Counted from the stretch's first letter, positions 45,715-57,438 are shown. The stretch is DNA of 64,000 nucleotides from Euptelea pleiosperma (GCA_035048495.1 CM068545.1:44324450-44388449), one strand, 5' to 3'. The notes: generated by a model from the letters alone, not told the origin. Program-made: numbers and translations.

Positions 45715-46030
45715 CACCATGGCCGAACCCTATGAGGGATCCATGACACAAGGTCGAACCCTAAAGAGGGATCCAAGACACTTGGCCGAACCCTATGAGG
45801 GATCCAAGACACATGGGTGGGATCCCCATGCATACAAGTATAGGTCGAACCATCTAGGTATAATAGTCAATAAGACATGACCAAATATCACAATCAACAT
45901 CGATGAATAATATAAGTGAAAATAGCAAGAGAATCCAACACGCCATGGCCGAACCCTATGAGGGATCCATGACACATGGGTGGGATCCCCATGCATACAA
46001 GTATAGGTCGAACCATCTAGGGTTTAGTCA
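45715..46030. repeat. Tandem duplication zone 1 in LTR E
   Basis: A ~235-bp segment containing GCCGAACCCTATGAGGGATC and CATGCATACAAGTATAGGTC occurs twice in tandem, itself built from ~33-bp subunits (GGGATCCAAGACACTTGGCC and similar). Same arrangement reversed at 55020-55500 in D. Confidence 0.8.
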
Positions 46031-46139
46031 AACAACAAGGTTAAAACCTTAATAATCAATAATCATGAGCGAACCACTAAGGGTTTCCAAGGCCATTAAT
46101 CGCTCAAAATCCAAGAAATAAGTAGTTCACAGAAAACAT

Positions 46140-47040
46140 AGTTTCTTGTAAAAATCATAACTAAATAAATATAAATTAGAAAAATACAAACTTAATGGAT
46201 TTAAAAACTAGATTCATAGAGGTCTTTAGAAAAAAATAAATAGAAAAACATTCAGATTAAAAATATAGGTCGAAACCCTTAACGAAGTGGGTCGGACAGA
46301 ATCTGGGATTCTGGGTTTTACAGAAAAGTCTAGCACATTTAAAATATCATAACTTAATCAATACAAATCGGAAAAATACAAACTCAAAGGTTCTAGAAAC
46401 TAAATTGATAGAGGTATCTATGAAAAATAATTATAAAAATATTTAGGTTAAAAATATAGATCGAAATCTCAAGTGAAGTGGACCGTGTAAAATCTGGAAT
46501 TCTGGGTTTTACAGAAAAGTCCAGCACGTTTGAAAAATCATAACTTAATCGATACAAATCAGAAAAATATAAAGTCAAAGGTTCTAGAAACTAGATTAAT
46601 AGAGGTATCTGTGAAAAATAATTAGAAAAATATTTAGGTTAAAAATATGGATCGAAATCTCAGGTAAATGGGACCGTATAAAATCTGGAATTCTGGGTTT
46701 TACAGAAAAGTCCAGTACGTTTGAAAAATCATAACTTAATAAATACAAATCAGAAAAATATAAACTCAAAGGTTATAGAAATTAGATTGATAGAGGTATC
46801 TATGAAAAATAATTAGAAAAATATTTAGGTTAAAAATATAGATCGAAATCCCAGGTGAATCGGATCGTGTAAAATCTGAAATTCTGGGTTTTTTAGTAAA
46901 GTCATACAACTTAGAAAAATCATAACTTAATCAATAAAAATCAGAAAAATATAAACTAAACGGTTTTGAAAAATAGATTCACAGAGGTATTTAGAAAAAA
47001 ATAATTATAAAAATATTTTAATTATAAAAATACAACGAAA
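46140..47040. repeat. ~189-bp tandem array in LTR E
   Basis: About five units, each with AAAATCATAACTTAAT, then GATAGAGGTATCTATGAAAA, then TTCTGGGTTTTACAGAAAAG. The last word recurs at about 46310, 46500 and 46690. A reversed counterpart lies in D at 54170-54990. Confidence 0.85.
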
Positions 47041-48326
47041 ATGATAAAGAACATAATCATCCGTTATAGGTACAAAATAGACGATGGCCCAACCCATCAT
47101 GGTGGCCCAAAATAAAGATCAACCCAATAAGAATAAAATAAATATTGTTGAAATTAATTTATAATGAGTATCAACCATTATCTAATGAAAGAGAAACAAA
47201 ATCTTAAAGAAAAATAAGTATAGGATGGATCAAGTGCACTTACCTTAAGGTTTCTTGAACTTTAATGAAAATCAAAAGTTTCTTCAAATTTGAAAGTCGT
47301 CGGATCGTCATCTCCTCGGAGTATGTTCTTCTAATCGGAGTCCCCGTCAATTTTCCCTTCTTGCTCGAGTGCGATCGGTGCCCGGATGAAGGTTTAATGG
47401 AGCTTGCTCTATTCTTTAATGGAGTTTGGTTTTGAAAACTTCTAAAGCTTTAGGGTTTTCATAAATATGTTTAGGGAAGGATTAGGGTTTCTATTTTGTT
47501 GAAATTCGTAACTAGCAAAGGGATGACTTTTTCAACCCTCAAAAACTTATATTTTACACTATTAATGGGTTAAGAATGGGCCCAAGGCCCATATACATCA
47601 ATAGGCTTCATTTAAAAATATTATTAAGCCCAAAAGACCTCTAGATTGGCCATACGGGCCCACCCAACAATCATAACACAAATAATTATTAATTAATTCA
47701 ATCAAACTATATTATATAATTTAAAAGTTCATACAATAAGGTATTGACACATGTCACACACATAAATCACAAAAACGTTCAAAACTCTAGAAAAGTGTCA
47801 AATGATATTGGAATGACCCGAAAGTGATTCGTGGGTCCTACACTCCTATTAAATAAATAAAATATAATTAAATATTATTTTTGAAAATATAAGAATGGTA
47901 GGAAAGTTCAAAAATTTCGAAAATACTATTTTTGTCAAAATCTCCCGAAATCTCCCGCTAGGGTTTTCATGTCTCAAGAAAGGTTTCAAATTTCACAGGT
48001 AAGTTGGTAAAGATAAAATAGGAATATTTTTTGTGTCTCTGGCCCACAAAACAATTTTTTTATAAAAGTTCTAGAATGTTAGCTGAGGAAAGAAAAAGTC
48101 CCCTGCAAGTTATAGTTCATTATTCTTAGCAGGAATTTTGCCCTAAAGAACGAATTTCAAAAATAGCAGGTTTTTCAAAGTTGTCAGAATGAAATCAAAT
48201 TAAATACACATACTCATACATGATATTAAACAATAAAAATAATAATAAGAGTTTGAAAAAGTTTCAAGTTTGCATTATTAGGTGAATTTACCATAATACC
48301 CTAGAACGAAAGTTTAGGGTATTACA

Positions 48327-48768
48327 AGGATAAATTATCTTCAGGAGAGTCTTGAATTAGACTCTCTACGGCACACGGGTCATCGATAATATCGACGTAG
48401 GGTGACAGGTGAAAACCGTTGACCTCTTTCTCGATGTTTCCTAATGTGATAGGGATGTTCCAATCCCTACACTCAATATGTCCCTCCTCGGTGGGGATCG
48501 GTAGGTCCAGGACAGCGGGAGGCCCATTTTCTAGACATGGCTCATCAGTAGGAATGTCTGCATTTAGAGCAGAGAGAGAATTATCAGAGATAGAGATGGG
48601 ACTAAGTTCCTCTGTGCTCAGTCCAGAAGTTGGTGCTGTTAAGGGCACCAAAGATTGAGACTCGGGTTCATCACAATTGTTGCACAATCCAAGGGAGGTG
48701 GGGAGGAACGGTAGATATGACAGCAGGGATCCTACGATCGAGACAAAACTCAGTCTCATGATGATCAT
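48327..48768 (-). pseudogene. Element A pol linker ORF
   Basis: The minus strand reads DEPCLENGPPAVLDLPIP, HIECRDWNIPITLGNIEKEV and CAVESLIQDSPED, matching B Pol residues ~297-370 ([48 protein letters not shown]). The protease catalytic part in front of it is missing. It is interrupted by LTR E at 48326. Confidence 0.75.
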
Positions 48769-49789
48769 CTTCAGGGTCCAGGTTAGAAGCAGCAGTGGGA
48801 GAGTGAGAAATAGGTTGCTCTGAGGTAGGTTCAGGATGTGGTGCTTTTAAAGGCACCGAAGAAGGAAACACTGGCTCCTCAATAGTCTGGCTCGATCTAG
48901 GGGTGGGTACAACTTCTATTTCTTCCTCACAATGGTGGTACTGGGTCCAATTGTGCGGCTCCTCATTATAGACAGTGGCCATATCATTCTCCTCAGGATA
49001 GACTATTGGTGGACTAGTGAAGTTGACTTCCTCTCTCTCATTTTCTAATTGAACTAGACGTTGCTCGAAGCTCTCCATAGATTGCTGTTGTTGGTGCTCT
49101 AGACTTTGGAAATACTGTTGTTGCTGGGCAATGTACTGAGAGAGAAGGTCCTCTAGACCGGGTGTAGTAGCCAACGGAGGTGGTTCAGCCAAGGGGAGCT
49201 GAGGTGCTAACTCTTGATTGTAGTCCGACTGGGTATGAAAGTTGTAAGGCAAAGTGGAGTCTGGGACTAGTTGCTGACTCTGAAAATCCTGAGGGGCCCA
49301 CTGTTGATCAGAATAGTCATTCTGTGGATATGACGGGTACTGGGATTGCGAGTATTGCCAGTCATACTCTCCATTGGGTTGATGGAACTCGGAAGGATAA
49401 TTATCCTGCGGCAGTTGCTGCGGGAGGGCAGACTGTTCCCAACCAAAGTTATGGTGACTCCTATTATCCAGATAATAAGTGTTGTCATAGGAGGTCTGCA
49501 TTTGAGATGGAAAGGTACAGACATCTTGCTGGATAGGAGGGTAATATCCTACAGACTGGAAATGGTACACAGGTTGCTGGACTGCGGCACGAAGGGCAGA
49601 GACTGAATTTTTAAGCTCTTGGAGTACAGAATTGTACTCCGGATCTCGGTGATTATCATACCCTGTAGAAGTGTGCGAGACTGGAGTATCATGATGATAC
49701 GCAGAATTGTCATACCATTGTTGAGAGTGATCACCTCGATTCTCGCAGAAACTGTAGTAGGTCTCATACAGAGGCCGTTCATCTGCCAA
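48671..49789 (-). CDS. Element A gag-like ORF without capsid core or zinc knuckle
   Basis: 372 codons, open. The N terminus MADERPLYETYY corresponds to B Gag AVERPLIETFA (residues 51-61). The sequence then jumps to NRGDHSQQWYDNS, equivalent to B LGENSQHWTTDS (252-263), so the ~190-residue capsid core is removed in frame. The CCHC knuckle is also lost, the next match being IQQDVCTFPSQ against LQEEVCAFSKY. The Gln/Tyr/Pro-rich tail follows, then ELAPQLPLAEPPPLATTPGL crosses the place where B has its amber codon without a stop and runs into the start of the pol region. The open frame despite two large deletions may reflect selection or simply youth. Function unknown; it is not a standard Gag. 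Confidence 0.65.
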   Translation of the reverse strand: MADERPLYETYYSFCENRGDHSQQWYDNSAYHHDTPVSHTSTGYDNHRDPEYNSVLQELKNSVSALRAAVQQPVYHFQSVGYYPPIQQDVCTFPSQMQTSYDNTYYLDNRSHHNFGWEQSALPQQLPQDNYPSEFHQPNGEYDWQYSQSQYPSYPQNDYSDQQWAPQDFQSQQLVPDSTLPYNFHTQSDYNQELAPQLPLAEPPPLATTPGLEDLLSQYIAQQQQYFQSLEHQQQQSMESFEQRLVQLENEREEVNFTSPPIVYPEENDMATVYNEEPHNWTQYHHCEEEIEVVPTPRSSQTIEEPVFPSSVPLKAPHPEPTSEQPISHSPTAASNLDPEDDHHETEFCLDRRIPAVISTVPPHLPWIVQQL

Positions 49790-51591
49790 TAGAGGCGATA
49801 GAGGGGTGCGGTGGACTAACTCTCAGATCGAGTCAGTAAAAGGTTAGGACAGGTCCAACCGGGCTTCTACTTGAAAAAGCAAGCCCAAGATTTGGCAAAA
49901 AGTTGCCAAAAGGAGACACTGGAGTAGTGATTCTAAATGATGCACACCAAGCACAGATAATCCTATTCTAAACAATCAGGATATATTTTAGGAATTATCT
50001 TTGTTAGTTTTGGGGCTAGAGTAGATTATGACAGTGGGCAGACCACTGGTTTATCTTTTAGCCACCAGACTAACTGTATGCACTCAGAGGTTCTCATCAG
50101 GCTACACTCTTCAGAGTGAATCCTTTAGTACTAACTCTAGTCAACAACAAGGCAATCCGAAGCCTAGACAGACGTGCGGCACAATGGCTGTCTTAAGTAC
50201 GTCCCAGACTAACCGGATTGGTCAAGTGTATAAGAAGAGTTTTCCCTCGGGTTAAGCTAGGGTTGGTGCGTGTTCCTAGTCCACACGCAACTAACCGCCG
50301 AATAGTCCAAGATGCCACGTCGAGCTCAGTGTACTTGAGTAGCAGGGACTTATGGGTGTGTTAGACAACAGGGACCCGCGCTCGTGGTCTTATTTCGATT
50401 GGATGTTAAGCGGGTTTGCTTTGCGTGGATTTTCCCTCGAACACCGGGATAATTGGCTCTACTTCTTGATTCTTTTTAATTAAATGGAGCCTTGAGATCA
50501 AATCAGTTGGAATGATGAGGTGGGTGATGAAATCCCACCAGTTTCAATTTGGAGCTGGGTCTGCTCTCTTAGAGTTGATTGATTAACGGCCACGCCACGC
50601 AAGTCGAATAAGTTGTTGCTAGAAAACAAATAGACAAGCGGCAATGATGCACCCAATATGCTCTGTATCGCACTCAAGGAGAGGATAGAGACTTACCTCC
50701 CGTGGGCCACGCCACGGGGTCTCCTCCGTGGGTTAGGGAGGGGTATCCTAATGGGCTTGGGCCTGACTCTACCTCTTTGAGCTTTCGCTCCCTACCCACA
50801 CTGAATCGTGTTCCTGTAGAAACAGTTAGATCGCATGGTCTAGGTATTTGGGATTCTATTTGGAAGATCCTTGCCTTTTTAGGGTTCACTGAACAAGCAC
50901 TAGATTTAGGCAAGTTTTTGAATTAGTTACCAAATTCGAGATGGGTTAAAAATTAGAAATTCCCAGATTGGAAAATACCTAGATTGGAAAGTTTTCCGAA
51001 TGGTGGAGATCTTCCAAGAAAGATTTGATTGCGAGATCCCTTACAATTTTGGGAAATTTTCCAAAATTGAAATTCTACTAAAGTTGGGCTGTTTCCTTTT
51101 GCAGACTTTTCCAAATTCGGAGGATTTCTAAAGATAGAAATTCTTCTAAAGAGGAAACTTCTAAAAGGGGAAACCCTAATTTAGCAAAGTTTCAAGATTT
51201 TAGAATCTTTCCAAAAATCGCAAATCCTTGATTGGTGATTTCTAAAAATCTGCAGAATATAAAACCCTAATTTTTTTTGAATTTTGAGTTTTTAATTTTT
51301 TTGGTAATTTCCACTTAATCTAGGGTTTCTAAAAAACCCTAGAACAAGATCTAGCAGTTATTTGGAAAGCAGTTAAAATTCCTAAATTATTACAAATTTG
51401 CACTCAGCCTTCCGAGGCATTAAAAATAGTAATTTAAAAACTGCTAAAAATAACTAAAAATAAAAAAATAGAAAGTTTCCCAAAAAGGTCAGGCTGTCCA
51501 AATTGAGCAGCTTTTCGCTTCAGCAACTTTCCAATTCCGTCTTTACGTCCTTTTTCGCACTCTCGAACACCCGAACGACAACGGCGCCATT
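49790..51591 (-). other. Element A leader
   Basis: 1.8 kb noncoding, collinear with the B leader (TGCACACCAAGCACAGATAA, GGGACCCGCGCTCGTGGTC in + view). Ends at the primer site 51576-51589, minus strand TGGCGCCGTTGTCG (tRNA-Asp type, one mismatch), two bases from the LTR. Confidence 0.85.
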
Positions 51592-52798
51592 TGAAAGTAG
51601 GGTTTTTCCGCGTCGTTGGTTACGGAAACCCTAACTTCAACACATTTTTAATTTATCCGAGACATTTAACCTGTAAAATGAGCAGTTTTGCATAGTGGCT
51701 CGTGTCGGATGTCGATCCGCACTCGGGGTTAGTGTGCATAATTCAAAGACATGAAATGACGGATTTTTATCAAGAAAACATGGAGAGGTGAGAATGGTGA
51801 TGGATTAAAACATGATTGGTTGATTTTAGAGAGAAAAATAGCTATTCAAACCATAACAAAAATTGCGAAAACAACCTTAACTTTTATTCATCAAATTGCA
51901 ATGTTGCATACAACTTCTTGAAAGGTGGAACAACAATAACAAATAATCAACTAGAAAGCAATGTAATGGATTACTCTAGAAAGTCTGTAAGAATGAGAGA
52001 GAAAATAAGTCTAGAGAGAGAGAGAGAAAATAGAACACTATCCTAGAGAGAGAAAACTTAGTGTTCTAGAGAGAGAATAGATAGAAGAGAAACAAAGTGA
52101 GAAAAAATGGAGAGAGATAGAATGATTCCTAGAGAGAGAGTGAGGTGTCTACCCTAGAGAGAGGAGAGAGAAAGAAAAGGAGAATGGAATAAGGGAGGTT
52201 TACCTTGATGCTGTAAAGAGGAGACACATGGTTCACCTTATGCATTCCAAGCTTGCAACCAAGCAGTATGTGGAGGCTTTAGGAGCTTAAATGGCAGTGT
52301 GATGAACCCGTGAAGATGGTGGTCCTACATGTCAAACCAGTGAAGAGGTCGCTGTGGAGACTTGCTGGTTCGGTGGGAGAGAGCACCGTGGTGTTGCTGC
52401 TTGTGCGACTTGCAGGTGGAAATGGAAGGGAAGAAGGAGGAGCACCCCGCACCAAGACGTTGAGGCAGTAGGTTGGTGGAGAAGAACCTAAAGGTTGTTG
52501 GCCGTCCAAAGGGTAGAAGATGCACGTGGCCGACCTGTTAGTGCAGAGATGTCGAACCTTGCTAGTTCGGCCAGCAAGGAGGAGGTGCACAAGGTGATGG
52601 AGGCGGTGGTTATGGTGTTGACGGTGGTGGGCTGGGCGGTGGAGCTTCAAGAGAAGGTGCTGCGGATGGCTGGGGTTCTTCTTCCAAGAGAAACGTCCAC
52701 AGGAGAGGGGTGCACTGCTGCCTCTAAGGAAAACGGTGGAGATGGAGTTTGGTTTGTGATGAGGCGGTGGCTGGTTTCTTGAAGGGGACAACGGCTTG
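51592..52798 (-). repeat. Element A 5' LTR, proximal part
   Basis: Near identical to 26157-27354 (A 3' LTR), including the variable leader. Interrupted at the GCTTG duplication by solo LTR D and resumed at 56440. Confidence 0.92.
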
Positions 52799-54169
52799 TG
52801 TAATACCCCGAACTTTCGTTCTAGGGTATTATGGTAAATTCACCTAATAATGAAAACCCGAAAATTTTTCAAACTCTTATTATTGTTTTTATTGTTTAAT
52901 ATCATGTATGAGTATGTGTATTTAATTTGGTTTCATTCTGACAACTTTGAAAAACCTGCTATTTTTGAAACTCGCTCTTTAGGGCTAAATTCCTACTAAA
53001 AAATAATGAATCATAACTTGCAGGGGACTTTTTCTTGCCGCAACTAACATTCTAAAACTTTTATACAAAAATTATTTTGTGGGCTCGAGACACCAAAAAT
53101 ATTCTTATTGCATCATTATTAACTTACCTGTGAAATTTGGAACCTTTCCTGATACATGAAAACCCTAGCGGGATATTTCGGGAGATTTTGACAAAAATAG
53201 TATTTTTATAATTTTTGAACTTCCTACCATTTGCATATTTTTTAAAAATAATATTTAATTATATTTTATTTATTTAATAGGAGCGTGGGACCCGCAAATC
53301 ACTTTCGGGTCATTCCGATGTCATTTGACACTTTTCTAGGGTTTTGAACATTTTTATGATTTGTGTGTGTGACATGTGTCAATACCTTATTGTATGGACT
53401 TTTAAATTATATAATATAGTTTGATTGAATTAATTTATAATTATTTGTGTTATGATTGTTGGGTGGGCCGTATGGCCAATCTAGAGGTCTTTTGGGCTTA
53501 ATAATATTCTTAAATGAGCCTAATTGATGTATATGGGCCTTGGGCCCATTTCTAACCCATTAGTAGTGTAAAATATAAATTTTTGAGGGTTGAAAAAGTC
53601 ATCATTTTAATAGTTACGAATTTCACTAAAATAGAAACCCTAATCCTTTCCTAAACCTATTTATGAAAAACCCTAAAGCTTTAGAAGCTTTCACAAACCC
53701 AACTCCATCGAAAAATAGAGCAGGCTCCATTAAACCTTAATCCGGGCACCGATCGCACTCGAGCAAGAAGGGAGAATTGACGGGGACTCTGATTTAAAGA
53801 ACATACTCCGAGGAGAGGACGATCCGACGACTTTCAAATTTGAAGAAACTTTTGATTTTCATTAAAGTTCAAGAAACCTTAAGGTAAGTGTGCTTGATCC
53901 ATCCTATACTTGTTTTTCTTCAAGATTTTGTTTCTCTTTCATTAGATAATGGTTGATACTCATTATAAATTAATTTTAATAATATTTACTTTATTCTTAT
54001 TGGGTTGATCTTTGTTTTGGGCCACCATGATGGGTTTGGCCATGGTCTATTTTGTACCTATAACGGATGACTATGTTCTTATCATTTTTGTTATACTTTT
54101 ATGATTTAAATATTTTTATATTATTTTTTTATAAATACATCTTTAAATCTATTTTCCAAAACCGTTTAG

Positions 54170-54990
54170 TTTGTATTTTTCCGATTTTTATTGATTAAGT
54201 TATGATTTTTCTAAGTTGTATGACTTTACTAAAAAACCCAGAATTTCAGATTTTACATGGTCCGATTCACTTAGGATTTCGATCTATATTTTTAATTTAA
54301 ATATTTTTCTAATTATTTTTCATGGATACTTCTATCAATCTAGTTTCTAGAACCTTTAAGTTTATATTTTTCTGATTTGTATTGATTAAGTTATGATTTT
54401 TCAAACATGCTGGACTTTTCTGTAAAACCCAGAATTCCAGATTTTATACAGTCCACTTTACCTGAGATTTCGATCAATATTTTTAATCTAAATATTTTTC
54501 TAATTATTTTTCACAGATACCTCTATCAATCTAGTTTTTAGAACCTTTGAGTTTATATTTTTCTGATCTGTATTAATTAAGTTATAATTTTTAAAACAAG
54601 TTGGACTTTTCTGTAAAACCCAGAATTTTAGATTTTACACGGTCCACTTCACTTGAGATTTTGATCTTTATTTTTAACCTAAATATTTTTTTAATTATTT
54701 TTCATAGATACCTCTATCAATTTAGTTTCTATAACCCTTGAGTTTGTATTTTTCTAATATGTATTGATTAAGTTATCAGTTTTTAAATGTGGTAGACTTT
54801 TCTGTAAAACCCAGAATCCCAGGTTCTGTCCGACCCACTTCATTAAGGGTTTCGACCCATATTTTGAATCTAAATATTTTTCTATTTCTTTTTTCTAAAA
54901 TCCACTGTGAATCTAGTTTTTAAATCTATTGAGTTTATATTTTTCTAATTCATATTTATTTAGTTATGATTTTTATAATGCAGTACATTT
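54170..54990. repeat. ~189-bp tandem array in LTR D
   Basis: Units contain CTTTTCTGTAAAACCCAGAA at about 54416, 54607 and 54797, preceded by TTGATTAAGTTATGATTTTT. Reverse-complement counterpart of 46140-47040. Confidence 0.85.
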
Positions 54991-55019
54991 TTTGTAAAAA
55001 AACCTATTAATTGTTTGCG

Positions 55020-55500
55020 GTTCGGTCATGATTATTAACTATTAAGGTTTTAACCTTGTTGTTTGACTAAACCCTAGATGGTTTGACCTATACCTGTATG
55101 CATGGGGATCCCACCTATGTGTCTTGGATCTCTCATGGGGTTCGGCCAAGTGTCTTGGATCCCTATTTAGGGTTCGACCTTGTGTCATGGATCCCTCATA
55201 GAGTTTGGCCATGGCATGTTGGATTCTCTTGCGATTTTCACTTATATTATTCATTGATGTTGATTGTGATATTTGGTCATGTCTTATTGACTATTATACC
55301 TAGATGGTTCGACCTATACTTGTATGCATGGGGATCCCACCCATGTGTCTTGGATCCCTCATAGGGTTTGGCCAAGTGTCTTGGATCGATCTTTAGGGTT
55401 CGACCTTGTGTCATGGATCCCTCATAGGGTTCGGCCATGGTGTGTTGGATTATCTTGTGATTTCCACTTATATTATTCATCCGTGTTGATCGTGACCTTC
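55020..55500. repeat. ~235-bp tandem duplication in LTR D
   Basis: Two tandem copies of a segment containing CTGTATGCATGGGGATCCCA (or TTGTATGCATGG), GTGTCTTGGATC words and GGTTCGGCCA. Counterpart of 45715-46030 in E. Confidence 0.8.
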
Positions 55501-56588
55501 GGTGATTGTTACATGTTATTTATGGTTAACCCTAATTCGTTCCCATATTATTACTCTTAATGATCATTGGTTCATTTTATATTTTTATTTAAATGTTAAA
55601 TACATGTGTGCTTATGTCATGTAACCCTAGTACATCTTGTTGTCATACCATGATCATCACGTCATTTCATATAAGGGGTGCATAAGGAAACGGGGTTGAA
55701 GTATATTATATACGTTTATATTGATTTTATCAATTAATCAGGGTTCGGTACCCTAGGGTGAAAGGCCCCAGACGTTATTATATCCTGCAGATGGGTCGAT
55801 GAGACCGCTCCCAGTGCGGGAAGGAGATGGAGACCCTATGTGGTTATGGGTACTAGTTGCATTTGCATCCCGTACTCACTTGCATTCACCCTCATATTCA
55901 TGTCATCTTTATTATATGATTGAGATGCATACCTTGGTTAAAACTTGTATAGTATGATATCATACCATGCACACTGTTGTATTACTGGGCCTCGGCTCAC
56001 GGTGCTACACCGATACTATTTTCAGATTTTGAGGAGTCGAGTACGTGAGATGATTTTGAGGTGAAAGACTCCGACGCATTCGAGGAGATCGGTTAGGATT
56101 TGGGAGTCGATCCCACACTTTAGAAGACTTGATTTTGATTGTTCTAAACATTGGTTATTTATTTTCACAGGCATGTAAGCCTTTGATTGAGAGCATGTTC
56201 TCACTTCCATCTCTACATATTTAATTGATTGATTGAATTGTTTGAGTTATGAATTATTTTAATTATTTGCTTTCTACATCTTTTCTTCTTTTACTTAGTG
56301 GGTTTTCGAATGAACCTTAATAGTTTAATTGACCTAATTGGACCACTAGGGGATATTCATGGATCACATCTGGGTTCGGGTACGGGTCGATCCACGGATT
56401 TTCGGGTCGTATTTGGGTATCCGGATTCGGGGCGTGACAGCTTGATGATCAATGGAGAAGGCGGTGCTGGTTGTTGTGTGCTGCATCGTGGTGCAGCAAC
56501 GGCGAAAGACGGTGGAGTGAAGATTTACTGGCGGAAGAAGGTGGTACAGGAGCTGCTGGAAGGAAGGAGGAAGAAGAAGGCGGAGACG

Positions 56589-56612
56589 GCCGGAGTTCTG
56601 CAACTCCGGCCG
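56589..56612. repeat. Extra palindromic module, present only in the A 5' LTR
   Basis: GCCGGAGTT, CTGC, AACTCCGGC, CG. It is flanked by GACG on both sides (56585-56588 and 56613-56616). The A 3' LTR has a single GACG at the same place (27502-27505), giving a 28-bp difference between two otherwise near-identical LTRs. Confidence 0.9.
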
Positions 56613-56722
56613 GACGAAAAAAATGAAGGACGAAAAGAAGAAGAAGAAGAAGAAGACGAGAAGGAGAAGAAGAAAGAAGAAAGGGAAGAGAGGAAGAGGA
56701 AAGAAGAGAAGGAAGAAGGACG

Positions 56723-56750
56723 GCCGGAGTTGCAAACCTGCAACTCCGGC
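56723..56750. repeat. Palindromic module shared with the A 3' LTR
   Basis: Same sequence and flanks (GACG left, GAAGAATGG right) as 27638-27665. Confidence 0.92.
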
Positions 56751-57000
56751 GAAGAATGGTGAAGGAGACGAAGAAGAAAGGAGGAAGAAGAGGAGAAAGA
56801 AGTCGCGGGGAAGAAGGGAAAGGATAGGGGGAAGGAGAGGAAGAGATTGGAGGGGGATTAGGGTTCGAACATACCCCTCTCCTTCTTCTTTTAAAGCTCC
56901 CTATTTCCTTTAATGGAAATAGGGTATTCTTTCCCTCTCTTTTGGCCCGAGTATCACCTTTTTCTTCATCTTCTTCACCGTCTTCATCTTCACGTTTTCA

Positions 57001-57026
57001 CCGGAGTTGCAGACTGCAACTCCGGC
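57001..57026. repeat. Palindromic module, F (first)
   Basis: CCGGAGTTGCAG, A, CTGCAACTCCGG: perfect 12-bp arms around one base. Confidence 0.9.
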
Positions 57027-57411
57027 CGACAATGCTGGAAGCTCTTGGCCTTCTTCCTCGCAGCAACCAGCCACCACAGCTCCGTTGCTCATCAACGCAG
57101 CACTCACCTGCGTGCTGCGACGCAGCACCGCCTGCAAAACTTGCAACACCACTGCCTCCTCTCCGCCTCTGCGATCTCTACCTCCGCCTGAACCAGCATG
57201 CTCCATCTCTGCAACTTGCTCCGGCTTCGTCTCTGCCTGCACCTGTGAACTCCGCTCCGCCCCCTTCCATGTGAACAGCAACGTTTCCCACAGCCTGCAT
57301 CTCTTCCAAACTCCACCATCTTCATCTTTGCAAGCTTCCCATGGTGCTCCGCCTCCACTAATCGCTGCCATCCTCTCCATCTTCCACACCCCAACAGTCT
57401 GGAAGCCATTA

Positions 57412-57438
57412 CCGGAGTTGCTGGTCTGCAACTCCGGG
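57412..57438. repeat. Palindromic module, F (second, decayed)
   Basis: CCGGAGTTGC, TGGTCT, GCAACTCCGGG: 10-bp arms with an enlarged loop. Confidence 0.8.

Larger units (their letters stand above)
44728..48326 (-). repeat. Solo LTR E, Tekay/Del-like
   Basis: 3.6 kb, in + view starting TGTCACGCCCCGAATCCGG and ending AGGGTATTACA, flanked by AGGAT at 44723-44727 and 48327-48331. No internal domain, primer site or second LTR, so it is a solo LTR left by LTR-LTR recombination. It lies inside element A's pol remnant. Contains two internal tandem-repeat zones (45715-46030 and 46140-47040). Confidence 0.9.
52799..56439 (+). repeat. Solo LTR D, Tekay/Del-like
   Basis: 3.64 kb, starting TGTAATACCCCGAACTTTCG and ending TTCGGGGCGTGACA, flanked by GCTTG at 52794-52798 and 56440-56444. 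The uninterrupted target is visible in the A 3' LTR (ACGGCTTGATGATC near 27353-27366). Same family as E, opposite orientation, with the ~189-bp array at 54170-54990 and the duplicated zone at 55020-55500. No internal domain. Confidence 0.92.
26157..56927 (-). mobile_element. Element A: Athila-type deletion derivative, interrupted by B, E and D
   Basis: Minus-strand element whose 3' LTR (26157-28890) and 5' LTR (51592-52798 plus 56440-56927) are near identical, including their whole variable leader. Internal sequence: 28891-29768, then 43310-44727, then 48327-51591. The gaps are B, E and D, each flanked by its own 5-bp duplication. RT, RNase H and integrase are deleted: sequence homologous to the end of pol (about 44330) passes within ~300 bp to sequence homologous to the linker after protease. 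What remains is a 372-codon gag-like ORF and a linker ORF. The left insertion site is GATCT in C's 3' LTR; the right end is lost because U3 of the 5' LTR is replaced by piece F. Confidence 0.85.
56440..56927 (-). repeat. Element A 5' LTR, distal part, U3 missing
   Basis: Continues the A LTR after D up to the promoter palindrome at 56899-56924 (CCCTATTTCC...GGAAATAGGG) and then stops. The ~1 kb U3 seen at 27840-28890 is absent; the next sequence is piece F in opposite orientation. Confidence 0.85.
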
